64,000 bases of DNA, from the NCBI GenBank assembly GCA_019638625.1, contig JAHBTK010000005.1, forward strand, positions 552,790-616,789, given 5' to 3'. Source of the stretch: Chitinophagaceae bacterium. GTDB taxonomy: Bacteria > Bacteroidota > Bacteroidia > Chitinophagales > Chitinophagaceae. The translations under genes and the position numbers were made by a program. This document shows positions 1-8,262 of the stretch, in pieces. Under the pieces are notes generated by a model, which did no database searches, was not told the origin of the DNA, and was given only the letters and a program-made list of their open reading frames with translations. How positions within the stretch are numbered: position 1 is the first letter of the stretch; each line of letters begins with the position of its first letter.

Positions 1-201
1 GATACCTGGATATATTTTGAGGTAGATGACCCGGAGGAAAAGATCAGGGGGCTTATGGCAAAAGATATCCCGGTTGATGCGCTGCCTGAAGATAAGCCCT
101 GGCTGTGGAAAGAAGCGCACCTGAAAGATCCCGATGGCAACCGCATCATCATTTATCGTGCAGGCAACAACAGAAAGTACCCGCCCTGGAGGATCGGGTA
201 A
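1..201 (+). CDS. VOC/glyoxalase-family protein, C-terminal part
   Basis: The window opens inside this gene, and frame 1 is open to a TAA at 199-201. The 66 visible residues contain the pattern EAHLKDPDGN followed by a hydrophobic strand and the ending NPPW-like PPWRIG, which is typical of the last beta-alpha-beta-beta-beta module of vicinal-oxygen-chelate proteins. The glutamate of KEAHLKDPDG lies where VOC enzymes often place a metal ligand. Substrate cannot be inferred. The 5' part lies outside the window. Confidence 0.75.
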   Translation, partial: DTWIYFEVDDPEEKIRGLMAKDIPVDALPEDKPWLWKEAHLKDPDGNRIIIYRAGNNRKYPPWRIG

Positions 202-277
202 ACAGGAGAAAAAACAGGAACACAGCGTGGCAGTGCTAAGAGCTGTGCTGGTAACGATTAATTTAAAATAGTGAGAA

Positions 278-382
278 ATACTTTACCGTCACCTCGATCC
301 CAACCGTAGGTTGGGAGAGGTCTGCCGACATTAATTTTGTCCTGGCCAAATATTCAAATACACAACTTTCCACGTCACTGCG
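278..382 (+). repeat. Dispersed intergenic repeat, copy A
   Basis: This stretch aligns with 7891-7983 over about 95 bases: both contain CTTTAC, GTCACCTCGA, GAGAGGTCTGCC, a CATTAATTTTGT block, CTGGCCAAATATTC and CACGTCACTGCG. Copy A has an extra inner hairpin (TCCCAACC, loop GTA, GGTTGGGA, 298-316) inside an outer ACCTC/GAGGT stem. No ORF uses it. Apart from this copy, the 202-578 gene-free interval shows nothing I can name. Confidence 0.7.
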
Positions 383-578
383 ATTCGCCACAGGCGGAGA
401 AGCAGTCTCAACATAAATCAAAAAAAGTAGCATATCACAATAACGATTCCCTTACAGGAGAATCATTTAGAAAATTAAGTTTGTATCATTCACGAAAGCC
501 CTGACAACTGATTTTCCAGAACCATCTGTCCGGCAGGCGATTTTCCGGTGCCCCACAGTCATAGTTTTGGGGTATCAG

Positions 579-1217
579 CTAGTCAATAACTCCCAGTTTT
601 CTAACGGCGTTCAGGAGTGATTGGGTATTGTGTACATTGAATTTCTGGAGCATATTTTTCCTGTGCGTATCTACTGTATAGTTGCTTAAAAATAGCCGGC
701 CGGCTATTTCCTGGCTGGTCAACCCTTCATATAACAGTTGCAGTATCTCTTTTTCACGCAACGTGAGCACAGGCACCTGACCGGTTGGAAGATCAAGGTG
801 CTGCAACTGTTGAATTACTTTCTCATTCGCTGCTTTACTTAAGTATATAGAGCCCTCTGTCACTTTGTGGATCGCTTCGATCAGTTCCTCACGCTCCATG
901 CTTTTCAGCAGATACCCATTGGCTCCCTTTTTTATCATCTGGGTAATGATCCCCGCTTCATTTATATGCGTAAGCGCGATGATCTTTACAGTTTTGTTTA
1001 TCGCCCTTATCGTTTCGCATAACCGGAGGCCATCCGTATCGGGCAAATTAATATCCAGCAGGATAATATCAGCCGGGGGATGATTGGTAACAAAGTCCAA
1101 TGCATCCGCCCCGGTTTTTACCGCAGCTTCAATGTGAAAGCAGCCTTCATCCTTCAGCATGGTTTGTATGCCATCAATTACCAGTGGATGATCATCGATT
1201 ATCAGAATTTTTATCAT
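579..1217 (-). CDS. LuxR/NarL-family response regulator
   Basis: A 212-residue two-domain regulator. The receiver domain (about 1-120) has the acidic pair Asp8-Asp9, the phospho-acceptor Asp55 in LLDINLPD, and a conserved Lys near residue 105. The C-terminal third is a LuxR-type helix-turn-helix (LTLREKEIL, then EIAGRLFLS and VDTHRKN). It lies 34 bases downstream of the histidine kinase at 1252-3258 on the same strand, so the two very likely form one two-component system. Its targets are unknown; the divergent operon starting at 3435 is the nearest candidate. Confidence 0.93.
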   Translation of the reverse strand: MIKILIIDDHPLVIDGIQTMLKDEGCFHIEAAVKTGADALDFVTNHPPADIILLDINLPDTDGLRLCETIRAINKTVKIIALTHINEAGIITQMIKKGANGYLLKSMEREELIEAIHKVTEGSIYLSKAANEKVIQQLQHLDLPTGQVPVLTLREKEILQLLYEGLTSQEIAGRLFLSNYTVDTHRKNMLQKFNVHNTQSLLNAVRKLGVID

Positions 1218-1251
1218 AATCCGAACTGGCTATAAATTTAGCCAATTATAC

Positions 1252-3258
1252 CTATTCATGAATAAGCAGATCGATCATTATTGTGGTTCCGATATCTTTT
1301 CGTGAATCTATGGTCAGCCGGCCATTCAGGTAATCTACCCGGCTTTTTACGGTAGACATCCCCATGGTTCTTTTTTCGGCTGCTTCCCGGGTATCAAACC
1401 CTCTGCCATTATCATCAATGATCAGACTGAGCCTGTTTTCCTGCCTGTTGATCTGTATTAATGCTTCCGTGGCTTCAGCATGTTTAAGAATGTTGTGGAT
1501 CAGTTCCTGGACTATACGATAAAGCATTATTTCAGTAGAACTGTTGAGCCGCTTATCCATTCCATACGTTTGCAGCCTGATTGTCAGCAGTTTCCCGGAG
1601 TTGATATTGTTACAAAAATCCTGCAGCGCATCCACCAGTCCGACCTTCATCAGCACTTCCGGCATCATGTTATGCGCCACTGTTCTCAATTCATCCGAGG
1701 CTTTATCGATCAGGTCCAGTGTCTTCCGATAGAGCGGGTTTCCCTTTATTTCAGGTGTTTCCTGTTGCAGCGTACTGTAATGCATTTTTACTGTAGAAAA
1801 AACACTTCCTAACCCGTCATGAAGCTCTTTCGCGATCCTTGTTCTTTCTGTTTCCTGCCCGTTGATCATGGACTGAAGGGAAACGATCTGCTGTTCTTTT
1901 TCGACATTTTTTACTTTTTCTTCCAGGAGAGCGGATCGTTCCGCGGCAATTTTTTCCTTGTTCCGGTGATTTCGCCTCAGCAGGTAGAGAATGGCCAGCA
2001 GCGCTGCTATCAGTCCAGCACCCACAAAGAGCAGTAACGTACTCCGTTTAAGCTGGTACTCTTTTTCCTGCTGTACCTTCTCCAACCGTAAAATCTCATT
2101 TTCTTTTTTGCTGGCTTCAAAGGAAGCCTCCAGGTAAGCAGTATAATTACGGGTTTCTTCCTTCATGATACTGTTGGTCATCTCCTGGTGCCAGGATAAA
2201 TACTCGTATGCCTTATGGAAATCCTTTATTGATTTGTAATAGTTGCTTAACGATAATGACACATTGTATTCTCCTCTTTTATTTTGATATTCCCTGGCAA
2301 GTTGCAGTGAAGCAAAAAGATGATCGCGGCAATCGTCCGGGCGTCCCATTTCCAGGTAAGCCTGTCCAAGTGCGCTATAATGATTGGCCTGCTGGTATTT
2401 ATCATTGATCAGGATGGATTTTTCCAGTGCTTTTTCATAAAAAACCACGGCTTGCGGAAAGTCCTTATCCCTGTAAAAATAAGTACCAATCGTACTATAC
2501 AGGTCTCCTGCCAGGAATTGATCCGTGACTGTTTCTGCAATTTCTCTCAACCGGGTAATATAGTCCGAAGCTTCATCCATTCGCTCCGCGTATACCAGGT
2601 TCGTTACCAGGAGTTGCAGCAAATAGTTTATAGAAACGGTATCATTTGTCTGCTTTGCCAGCAGCAAAGCCTTCTTACTGAGTTCAATTGCCTTTTCGTG
2701 ATTTTTAACCTGGCCCAGCACTGCTATCAGGCTTTGATAAGCGATCGTTGCCGAACTGCTGTCTTTAATGTCTTCAAATATTTTTACATTTTTGGCAAAA
2801 AAATCCGCTGCCGCCCAGTAGTTTCCCTGCTTGTATGCCTGTACACCCCTGGCATGCTCCACTTTGGCCAGTTGCCCGGGCAGGTCCAGTTCCCTGAATT
2901 TTTCTTCGGCAAGAATTAAGAATGAATCAGACAAAGAGTAGTTGTTTAAATCCTGGTTCAGGAAACCCAGGATATAGGCCATTGTGCCAATACCGAACTC
3001 ATAATTAATTTTATTGCTCAGGTTGTAGCCCTCCTGTGCATATTCAAGCGCCTGCCCGGGATCAATATAGCCGACTTCATTACCCAGTTGTCTCAGTATC
3101 TCTACTTTATTAGAATCTTCTCCGGCTTTTAATAATTCCTTTTTCAAACTGTCGATCCGGGCAACCGTCGTCTGTCCTTCAGCATATTTTACTGCAAGAC
3201 AAAAAACAATGATCAAAAAGAAACCACTAATAGTGATTCTGCTTAGGTAGAAACGCAT
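1252..3258 (-). CDS. TPR-containing sensor histidine kinase (HisKA_3 type)
   Basis: 668 residues. An N-terminal signal/anchor (about 5-25) is followed by tetratricopeptide-like repeats over roughly 50-350, a transmembrane helix at about 407-427, a coiled coil, then the kinase core. The phospho-acceptor is His480 in the RIAKELHDGLG motif of the NarX/DesK-type (HisKA_3) class. The ATPase has an N box with NILKHA and a G box DDNGRGFD. The layout (periplasmic TPR sensor, membrane helix, cytoplasmic kinase) is common in Bacteroidota. The cognate regulator follows directly. The ligand is unknown. Confidence 0.93.
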   Translation of the reverse strand: MRFYLSRITISGFFLIIVFCLAVKYAEGQTTVARIDSLKKELLKAGEDSNKVEILRQLGNEVGYIDPGQALEYAQEGYNLSNKINYEFGIGTMAYILGFLNQDLNNYSLSDSFLILAEEKFRELDLPGQLAKVEHARGVQAYKQGNYWAAADFFAKNVKIFEDIKDSSSATIAYQSLIAVLGQVKNHEKAIELSKKALLLAKQTNDTVSINYLLQLLVTNLVYAERMDEASDYITRLREIAETVTDQFLAGDLYSTIGTYFYRDKDFPQAVVFYEKALEKSILINDKYQQANHYSALGQAYLEMGRPDDCRDHLFASLQLAREYQNKRGEYNVSLSLSNYYKSIKDFHKAYEYLSWHQEMTNSIMKEETRNYTAYLEASFEASKKENEILRLEKVQQEKEYQLKRSTLLLFVGAGLIAALLAILYLLRRNHRNKEKIAAERSALLEEKVKNVEKEQQIVSLQSMINGQETERTRIAKELHDGLGSVFSTVKMHYSTLQQETPEIKGNPLYRKTLDLIDKASDELRTVAHNMMPEVLMKVGLVDALQDFCNNINSGKLLTIRLQTYGMDKRLNSSTEIMLYRIVQELIHNILKHAEATEALIQINRQENRLSLIIDDNGRGFDTREAAEKRTMGMSTVKSRVDYLNGRLTIDSRKDIGTTIMIDLLIHE

Positions 3259-3370
3259 ACATCAAAATTCTTTAAGATCAATAATATGGTGAAAGGTAGT
3301 AAACTTAACGGTTATGGATTATACCGGATTTTAGGTATTTGGTATCTCCGATTATCCCTATGTTCCGGTA

Positions 3371-3401
3371 TTGCATATCGCCGGTTGCGAAAATAGTTTT
3401 G
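3371..3401 (+). promoter_or_regulatory. Bacteroidota-type promoter for the 3435-7771 unit
   Basis: TTG at 3371-3373, a 20-base spacer, then TAGTTTTG at 3394-3401, matching TAnnTTTG. The inferred transcript start near 3408 lies downstream of the far-upstream in-frame ATG at 3339 and upstream of the ATG at 3435, which supports the latter as the start codon. Confidence 0.65.
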
Positions 3402-3434
3402 TTCTATCAATACAACATATCAAACCCGGCTACA

Positions 3435-4664
3435 ATGAACTATTTTTTCAAAACAATCAGCTTCGAAGCATTAATAGTTTGCTTTACGACAGCCTGCTTT
3501 TCGCAGGACTTTCAGCAACCAGCCGGCAGGGTATCTCCTAAAGAGCTGGCTATTTCTCCCTCTCCTGTTTTTGACTTAATGGGCGCCACGCCCACCCAGG
3601 TAACACGGATGGCGGATATCAAAGATTTTAAAGTGGACTGGTCATTAAAATACGGTGTCAACCCCAACCTGGCAATTCAATCCCAACCTTTCTGGGAGCT
3701 TTTTTATAACCGAAAGGATTTGAGCAGATATCAGAACGCCTCCGGTTTTATGAGAAAGCTTGCCTCAATAGACATATCGTTGGGAAGTATTCAGGATGAT
3801 GACAGTTACAGAAGAATTGGGGGCGCCGTTAAATTAAATGTTTACCGGCAGAAGGACCCCCTGCTGGAAAAAGGGCTGTATGAAGATATCGGGGTAAGGT
3901 ATAAGCAGGAAAAGGAGGAGCTGTTAATACAGTTGCAGGAAGCAAAGCAGAAACTTGATACGCTCACCAATATACTGGAAAAGCCGGGCTTGAGAATGCA
4001 GATAAGATCGCTGGAGGAACAGTTAAACTCCCAGCATTCACGAAGGGTGAGTGAGATCAACGAAAGGGCAAAAATATTTGTGAACGAATACTGGAATGCC
4101 TCATCGCTGGATGTTGCTGTTGGCAGGATGTACACATTCAAATCCGACAGTTCAGGAACCTTTGGGATGAAACGTTCAGACCGGAGTACAGGAATAGGAA
4201 TATGGCTTAACGGAAATCTTGGTATCGGCAGGCAATTTTTGATGACGGGTTTATTGCGTTCACTCTGGTACAACGAACAGGTAGACTTTATAGTGCTGGA
4301 TAATATTACAGGAAATGAAACTGCGGATAAAACGATTGCGAGGAATAACCTCTACAGCATGGGATTGAATCTCAGGTACGGCGGTGCTGTATATACATTT
4401 TTTGTCGAGTTGTTGTATGAATACAAAAAGCTGAATACGGCCATAGATGCAGTGAACCAATATTATAAAACACCGGGAAATGTTCAGATTATCGGATCGT
4501 CACTGAAGTGGGATGAAGTTCACCCCAACACATTATCATTTGGCGGCGACTGGCGCATTAGCCAGAGTGTGATCATTAATTATGGCATGCGTTGCGTATT
4601 CGATAACCAGTGGAGTTTCAAAGCTTTTATACCGGTAGCCACCATCAGTTGTATGATGCGATAA
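3435..4664 (+). CDS. Predicted secreted/outer-envelope protein of unknown function
   Basis: 409 residues from the ATG at 3435, chosen because it begins a signal peptide (about 24 residues ending CFSQ) and lies just after a promoter. An in-frame ATG at 3339 precedes that promoter. The middle (about 155-220) is a charged coiled coil rich in Glu, Lys and Gln. The last 180 residues alternate short amphipathic strands with Gly/Asn turns, including GIGIWLNGNLGIG and MGLNLRYGGAVYTFF, as in an outer-membrane beta-barrel. I recognise no named family. It is the first gene of the unit ending at 7790. Confidence 0.75.
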   Translation: MNYFFKTISFEALIVCFTTACFSQDFQQPAGRVSPKELAISPSPVFDLMGATPTQVTRMADIKDFKVDWSLKYGVNPNLAIQSQPFWELFYNRKDLSRYQNASGFMRKLASIDISLGSIQDDDSYRRIGGAVKLNVYRQKDPLLEKGLYEDIGVRYKQEKEELLIQLQEAKQKLDTLTNILEKPGLRMQIRSLEEQLNSQHSRRVSEINERAKIFVNEYWNASSLDVAVGRMYTFKSDSSGTFGMKRSDRSTGIGIWLNGNLGIGRQFLMTGLLRSLWYNEQVDFIVLDNITGNETADKTIARNNLYSMGLNLRYGGAVYTFFVELLYEYKKLNTAIDAVNQYYKTPGNVQIIGSSLKWDEVHPNTLSFGGDWRISQSVIINYGMRCVFDNQWSFKAFIPVATISCMMR

Positions 4665-4711
4665 AACAGTAACCCCAACAAATCATTTTTGTTCAATTAA
4701 AACAATAGTAT

Positions 4712-6277
4712 ATGAAAGTACTTTCAAAAATATGCTTCATGTGGGTAATGGTTGTGCCGTTTGGCTATGCATCGGCACAATTTTTCACAAATCCCATACA
4801 TCCGGAGGCCCCTGGCCAGCGAAAATTGCAAATTATTATAGACTTAAAAAATGTACCTGTCAGCCAGTTCAGCGCTTATATTGTCTATGGCACTGATTCC
4901 CTGGCTGTGGCAAATGCTTTTGATCTCATTAAAAAAGATCCGACAAAATATTATGTAACGAATGCGACATTAAATGGCATCAGCGGCGGTAAGGCGGAAG
5001 CAGCGGCCATTTTACCGCATAGCGGAAGACCGCCTGTCAACAAAAAGGAAAAAATGTTTTCCAGGGGCACAAAGCTTTACTATGCCTGGGCAAGAAGCAA
5101 TATACCAGCAGGTTTTACAGAAGAACTGACGCTTAACAGTCCGGTATACAGCTTTATCGTACCGAGACCGCTTACTATTGCCTACCTGGGTGATTCTTTT
5201 GCTTCGGGGGAAGGCGGTAAAGGAAGCGGCGCCTGGATGCACGTTCCTTGCCACCGTTCGGCCAATAGTGGCGGAGAGCTGGCTATTAACAAGCTAAAAG
5301 CAGAAAGAAAAGAATTTGAAATTGACTATATCAATACCACCTGCAGCGGAGCACGACTGCTGGATTATTTCGCTGTAGCGCAAAAAGCAGATCCGGGAAA
5401 AACAGCCATAAAACAGGGTATCCAGGTGGATTTGGTGACGAACTGGTTAAACGCTAAAAACTATGACGGGATTGATATACTGCTGGCCGACGGCGGCGGA
5501 AATGATATTGGGTTTGGCAATATTGTGGAAGGAGGGCTGCTCTCATTTTTCCATGACTTGACCCTGAATAAAGAACTCCGGGAAGATGTACAGCGTGAAC
5601 TGGACAGGCTGCCGGAAACATTCAACCTGTTCAAGAATTATGTGGAGTCCAAAACTACAGTGGGGCGCTATATATGGTTCAATTACCCCAACCCGATGAC
5701 AGGCAACCCGCTCGGCAATGGCGGATACGACACACAACTGTGTAAGCAGAATTATTTGCGGGTGGTTAATCCGCTTGACTGTTGGGGACAGTTGGAAAAC
5801 AATGTTGAAGACAATGAATGGAAATATGTTCATGATCATGTGTTTAAAAAGCTCAATCAAAGGATAGCTGAAGCCGCCGCCGCACATGGATGGGACCTGG
5901 TAGATGTGTCCGGCAAAGCCTTAGGTAAAGGTGTATGTAATTGTAACGGGTATTTCAATACGGTGGGACAGTCTGTTTTAAGCCAGGGTGATGTTAACGG
6001 AACGATGCATCCCAATGTTACCGGCTTCCGGGAAATATACAGAGATCCGCTTTATAACCAGCTTGTAACATCCATCTCCCTGTTTCATACTGCGTATGAC
6101 AAAGATGCCGTAACCCGCATCCAAAAAACAGCACTGACCAAATCGAGGGCCAATGCCATCATGAATGTCAGTCGCGCAAAGCTTTCGCTATTGGTAGTGG
6201 AGCAGAACAAATTTTGGCTGAAGATGAAAGAAGAACGGAAGCCGGTGGACACAAAACAGATAAAGAAGATAAAATAA
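4712..6277 (+). CDS. Secreted SGNH/GDSL-family hydrolase
   Basis: 521 residues with a signal peptide (about 1-22, ending ASAQ). Residues about 150-445 carry the SGNH blocks: GDSFASGEG with the predicted nucleophile Ser162, a GGGND block with Asn264, and a late GTMHPN motif with the predicted catalytic His433. The CHRS motif after block I and several cysteines recall the SEST-like/secreted GDSL esterase branch. The first ~150 residues look like a separate beta-rich domain and the basic tail has no assignment. Substrate (acyl ester, lipid or glycan acetyl) is not determined. The gene is 47 bases after the previous one and 54 before the next. Confidence 0.87.
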   Translation: MKVLSKICFMWVMVVPFGYASAQFFTNPIHPEAPGQRKLQIIIDLKNVPVSQFSAYIVYGTDSLAVANAFDLIKKDPTKYYVTNATLNGISGGKAEAAAILPHSGRPPVNKKEKMFSRGTKLYYAWARSNIPAGFTEELTLNSPVYSFIVPRPLTIAYLGDSFASGEGGKGSGAWMHVPCHRSANSGGELAINKLKAERKEFEIDYINTTCSGARLLDYFAVAQKADPGKTAIKQGIQVDLVTNWLNAKNYDGIDILLADGGGNDIGFGNIVEGGLLSFFHDLTLNKELREDVQRELDRLPETFNLFKNYVESKTTVGRYIWFNYPNPMTGNPLGNGGYDTQLCKQNYLRVVNPLDCWGQLENNVEDNEWKYVHDHVFKKLNQRIAEAAAAHGWDLVDVSGKALGKGVCNCNGYFNTVGQSVLSQGDVNGTMHPNVTGFREIYRDPLYNQLVTSISLFHTAYDKDAVTRIQKTALTKSRANAIMNVSRAKLSLLVVEQNKFWLKMKEERKPVDTKQIKKIK

Positions 6278-6331
6278 GCAGCCAGCTTATACGCCTTTAA
6301 CAAAAAAATTGTAAACCCAAAATTGTAAGCC

Positions 6332-7093
6332 ATGCAGTCAATAACAAAAAAAAGCATCCTGATAACAGCTATCGGGGTATTCATGACATTCGCCGCAGTA
6401 TCGCAGCGGACAAAAGAAAATAAGGAAGAGCCTTTCGCATCTTTTAGTAATGAGCAATTGAAAAAAAAGCTGGGGGAGTTTCAGCGGGATAAGGAATTTA
6501 ACCTATTGTGGACCGAAGTGCATAGAAAAGGCTTCAGGCGGATTGATAGTGAAAGATCACAATGGGGGTTTGAGGGAGAGCTGACTGACAGATCGGGAAA
6601 AACACAAAAAGTGCTTTTCTGTATCTACGACCTGGAAAGCTCCGGCAGGGATAAGAAATCAACACAAAAAAGCTCCCTGATCTGGAGGCAGGTAGGCGAC
6701 AGTATCTATAAAGCATACATCGTATTGCCGGAAGGAGTGGAAACTGTGGAAAAAGCCCTGGAGACATCAGAAGAATGGTATGCTGATGCAAGGGGGATTC
6801 AGAAAGCGAATAGCTGGGGAAAATGTTTTTTGAAATGCGCCCAAACCGGGGGTACGGGCCCGCAAATGGATATTGATATTAAAAATGGCAAACTTAAAGT
6901 AGGCGGTAAAACATATACTATTAGCTGCCCCGGGTTTTGTATGTTCTCTGCGGCCTGCGCCGCTACCGCACTTACCGTTGGCTTCGTACTGTCAGAAACA
7001 GGTGTAGGGCTGGCAGCAGCCATTGTTGTGGCAGGCGCCTGCAGCCTTCCCTGTGCCGCCTGTTTTGCCATGTGCGCAATAGGCTGTTTGTAA
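6332..7093 (+). CDS. Secreted precursor with ten-cysteine C-terminal domain (halocin-C8-like architecture)
   Basis: 253 residues. Residues 1-25 form a signal peptide. The soluble middle (about 30-158) has only one cysteine (Cys97). The last ~90 residues are hydrophobic, rich in Ala and Gly, and contain ten cysteines: 165, 169, 199, 203, 209, 237, 241, 244, 248 and 252, in CxxxC pairs around a hydrophobic stretch. A longer N-terminal part joined to a compact ten-Cys hydrophobic tail is the architecture I remember for the archaeal halocin C8 precursor, where the tail is the antimicrobial peptide and the N-terminal part gives immunity. The spacing differs from halocin C8 and no processing site is obvious, so a toxin role is only an inference. 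A disulfide-rich structural or adhesive protein is the main alternative. Confidence 0.6.
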   Translation: MQSITKKSILITAIGVFMTFAAVSQRTKENKEEPFASFSNEQLKKKLGEFQRDKEFNLLWTEVHRKGFRRIDSERSQWGFEGELTDRSGKTQKVLFCIYDLESSGRDKKSTQKSSLIWRQVGDSIYKAYIVLPEGVETVEKALETSEEWYADARGIQKANSWGKCFLKCAQTGGTGPQMDIDIKNGKLKVGGKTYTISCPGFCMFSAACAATALTVGFVLSETGVGLAAAIVVAGACSLPCAACFAMCAIGCL

Positions 7094-7135
7094 AACAGCG
7101 TCATTACCTGTAAATATTCATCTAAACATACAGTT

Positions 7136-7771
7136 ATGAAACCATTCAGATTTTTATTGCCTGCGCTGGCAGCGGCGTTTCTTATATTAAGCTGCGCCAA
7201 AGAAGGTCCCTCTGGACCGCAGGGACCACAGGGGAATGCAGGACCGGAGGGACCACAAGGGCCTGCCGGAGCTAACGGAACACAAGGAGCAGATGGGGCA
7301 CAGGGACCCGCCGGCACGGCCAACGTGATCTACAGCGGATGGCTGAGCTTTCAGCAGGCACAACGGGACTCATCGGTTGACAACACAAACTTAAAGGTCA
7401 ACCATATCCCTGCCGCGCAACTGACCCAGCAAATAGTGGATAATGGGGTCACCCTGGTATATATGAGATTTCTAACCAGTGTATTTCCATTGCCTTACAC
7501 GAACCATGCGGGTAATAAACCCAATACGGTCAGCTTTTTCCCAAGGCCGGGTAAAATTATCATCACCCGGTTCGCACACGACAACACCGGCTCCACCGGC
7601 TTTGGCTCGGTCCAGTTCCGGTATATCCTGATCCCGGGCGGCACGGCTGCCAGCCGCTATGCCGGCGAAAATGAAAAGCGGGTGACCATCAACGGGGAAG
7701 TGCACACCGAATCGCAGTTAAAGGCATTGTCATTTGAGGAAATAAGCGTTTTACTGAATATTCCGGGATAA
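7136..7771 (+). CDS. Collagen-like (Gly-X-Y) lipoprotein
   Basis: 211 residues. A lipoprotein signal ends at LILSC with acylated Cys20. Residues 24-59 are twelve uninterrupted Gly-X-Y triplets rich in Pro, Gln and Ala, a short collagen-like stalk, followed by a ~150-residue globular domain with no family I recognise. The layout suggests a surface or periplasm-anchored trimer with a head domain. It lies 42 bases after the ten-Cys gene and is the last gene of the unit. The stem of the terminator at 7756-7790 includes its last codons and stop. Confidence 0.88.
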   Translation: MKPFRFLLPALAAAFLILSCAKEGPSGPQGPQGNAGPEGPQGPAGANGTQGADGAQGPAGTANVIYSGWLSFQQAQRDSSVDNTNLKVNHIPAAQLTQQIVDNGVTLVYMRFLTSVFPLPYTNHAGNKPNTVSFFPRPGKIIITRFAHDNTGSTGFGSVQFRYILIPGGTAASRYAGENEKRVTINGEVHTESQLKALSFEEISVLLNIPG

Positions 7772-7790
7772 CCCGGAATATTCTTTTTAT
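7756..7790 (+). terminator. Rho-independent terminator of the 3435-7771 unit
   Basis: A perfect 12-base stem (7756-7767 with 7772-7783), a four-base loop ATAA, then TTTTTATTTG. It overlaps the final codons of the collagen-like gene. Confidence 0.9.
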
Positions 7791-7800
7791 TTGATTGCCC

Positions 7801-7846
7801 CGCCGGGTCTCACTGTTGGCCTTTGTGTTTGGCCGTGGACCCGGCG
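7801..7846. other. Intergenic hairpin
   Basis: A perfect 9-base inverted repeat, CGCCGGGTC (7801-7809) with GACCCGGCG (7838-7846), encloses a smaller GGCC/GGCC stem. No T-run follows, so it is not a typical terminator. It is part of the ORF-free 7772-8262 interval. Confidence 0.6.
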
Positions 7847-7890
7847 TAACATGTCATGACAACACCGACCGCAGGCACAAAATGTAGTAT

Positions 7891-7983
7891 ATACTTTACG
7901 TCACCTCGACGAAGGAGAGGTCTGCCGGCATTAATTTTGTTCTGGCCAAATATTCAAAATACACAACCACCCACGTCACTGCG
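7891..7983 (+). repeat. Dispersed intergenic repeat, copy B
   Basis: The second copy of the repeat at 278-382, in the same orientation, with a shorter hairpin segment (CCTC, loop, GAGAGG) and the same CATTAATTTTGT, CTGGCCAAATATTC and CACGTCACTGCG blocks. A short upstream motif ACCGACCGCAGGCA at 7864-7877 reappears nearly unchanged near 34740. Confidence 0.7.
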
Positions 7984-8010
7984 ACCCCGCCGACAGGTTG
8001 TATTTTCGCT

Positions 8011-8104
8011 ATCCTTAGTCTCCGGACTAAGGATTTTTATGTTCTTTCGGGACTTATGTCCCGGGCATATTACTGTTGCCGGCAATGATGCCTGTCGAAA
8101 CAGG
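8011..8104 (+). other. Three tandem tetraloop hairpins
   Basis: Three perfect stems, each with a four-base loop: ATCCTTAGTC/GACTAAGGAT with loop TCCG (8011-8034) followed by TTTTAT; CGGGAC/GTCCCG with loop TTAT (8048-8063); CCTGT/ACAGG with loop CGAA (8091-8104). The first has the form of a plus-strand terminator although no gene ends directly before it. Together they suggest a structured transcript or stacked palindromic insertions. Confidence 0.6.
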
Positions 8105-8193
8105 GAATGCTTATTGCTGTTATATCATGGCTCCGAGTCCGCGAATGCACCTGGTCGGGCCGGAGGCTTTAGTTACATATCTTTGATCCTTCA

Positions 8194-8250
8194 CCTGCCG
8201 CAGAGTCGCCTGCCAACACACAGCCTGTGCACGGGCAGACGCTGCGGAGA
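8194..8250. repeat. Hairpin repeat with dispersed copies
   Basis: An imperfect inverted repeat: CCTGCCGCAGAGTCGCCTGCC pairs approximately with the GGGCAGACGCTGCGG arm around an AACACACAGC loop. The 13-mer CCTGCCGCAGAGT recurs at 63969-63981. The right arm (8231-8251) is matched base for base, inverted, at 59680-59700. A related AACACACA-containing unit lies at 61248-61300. Confidence 0.6.
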
Positions 8251-8262
8251 AATCTCAAGGGG

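Noticed and set aside
2320..2919. 199-codon plus frame inside the histidine kinase gene
   Set aside because: Antisense shadow; the kinase frame has the full set of domain motifs.
6799..7323. 174-codon minus frame with Pro/Gly/Ala-rich repeats
   Set aside because: It is the antisense of the Gly-X-Y codons and ten-Cys region; the repeats are mirrored from the plus-strand gene.
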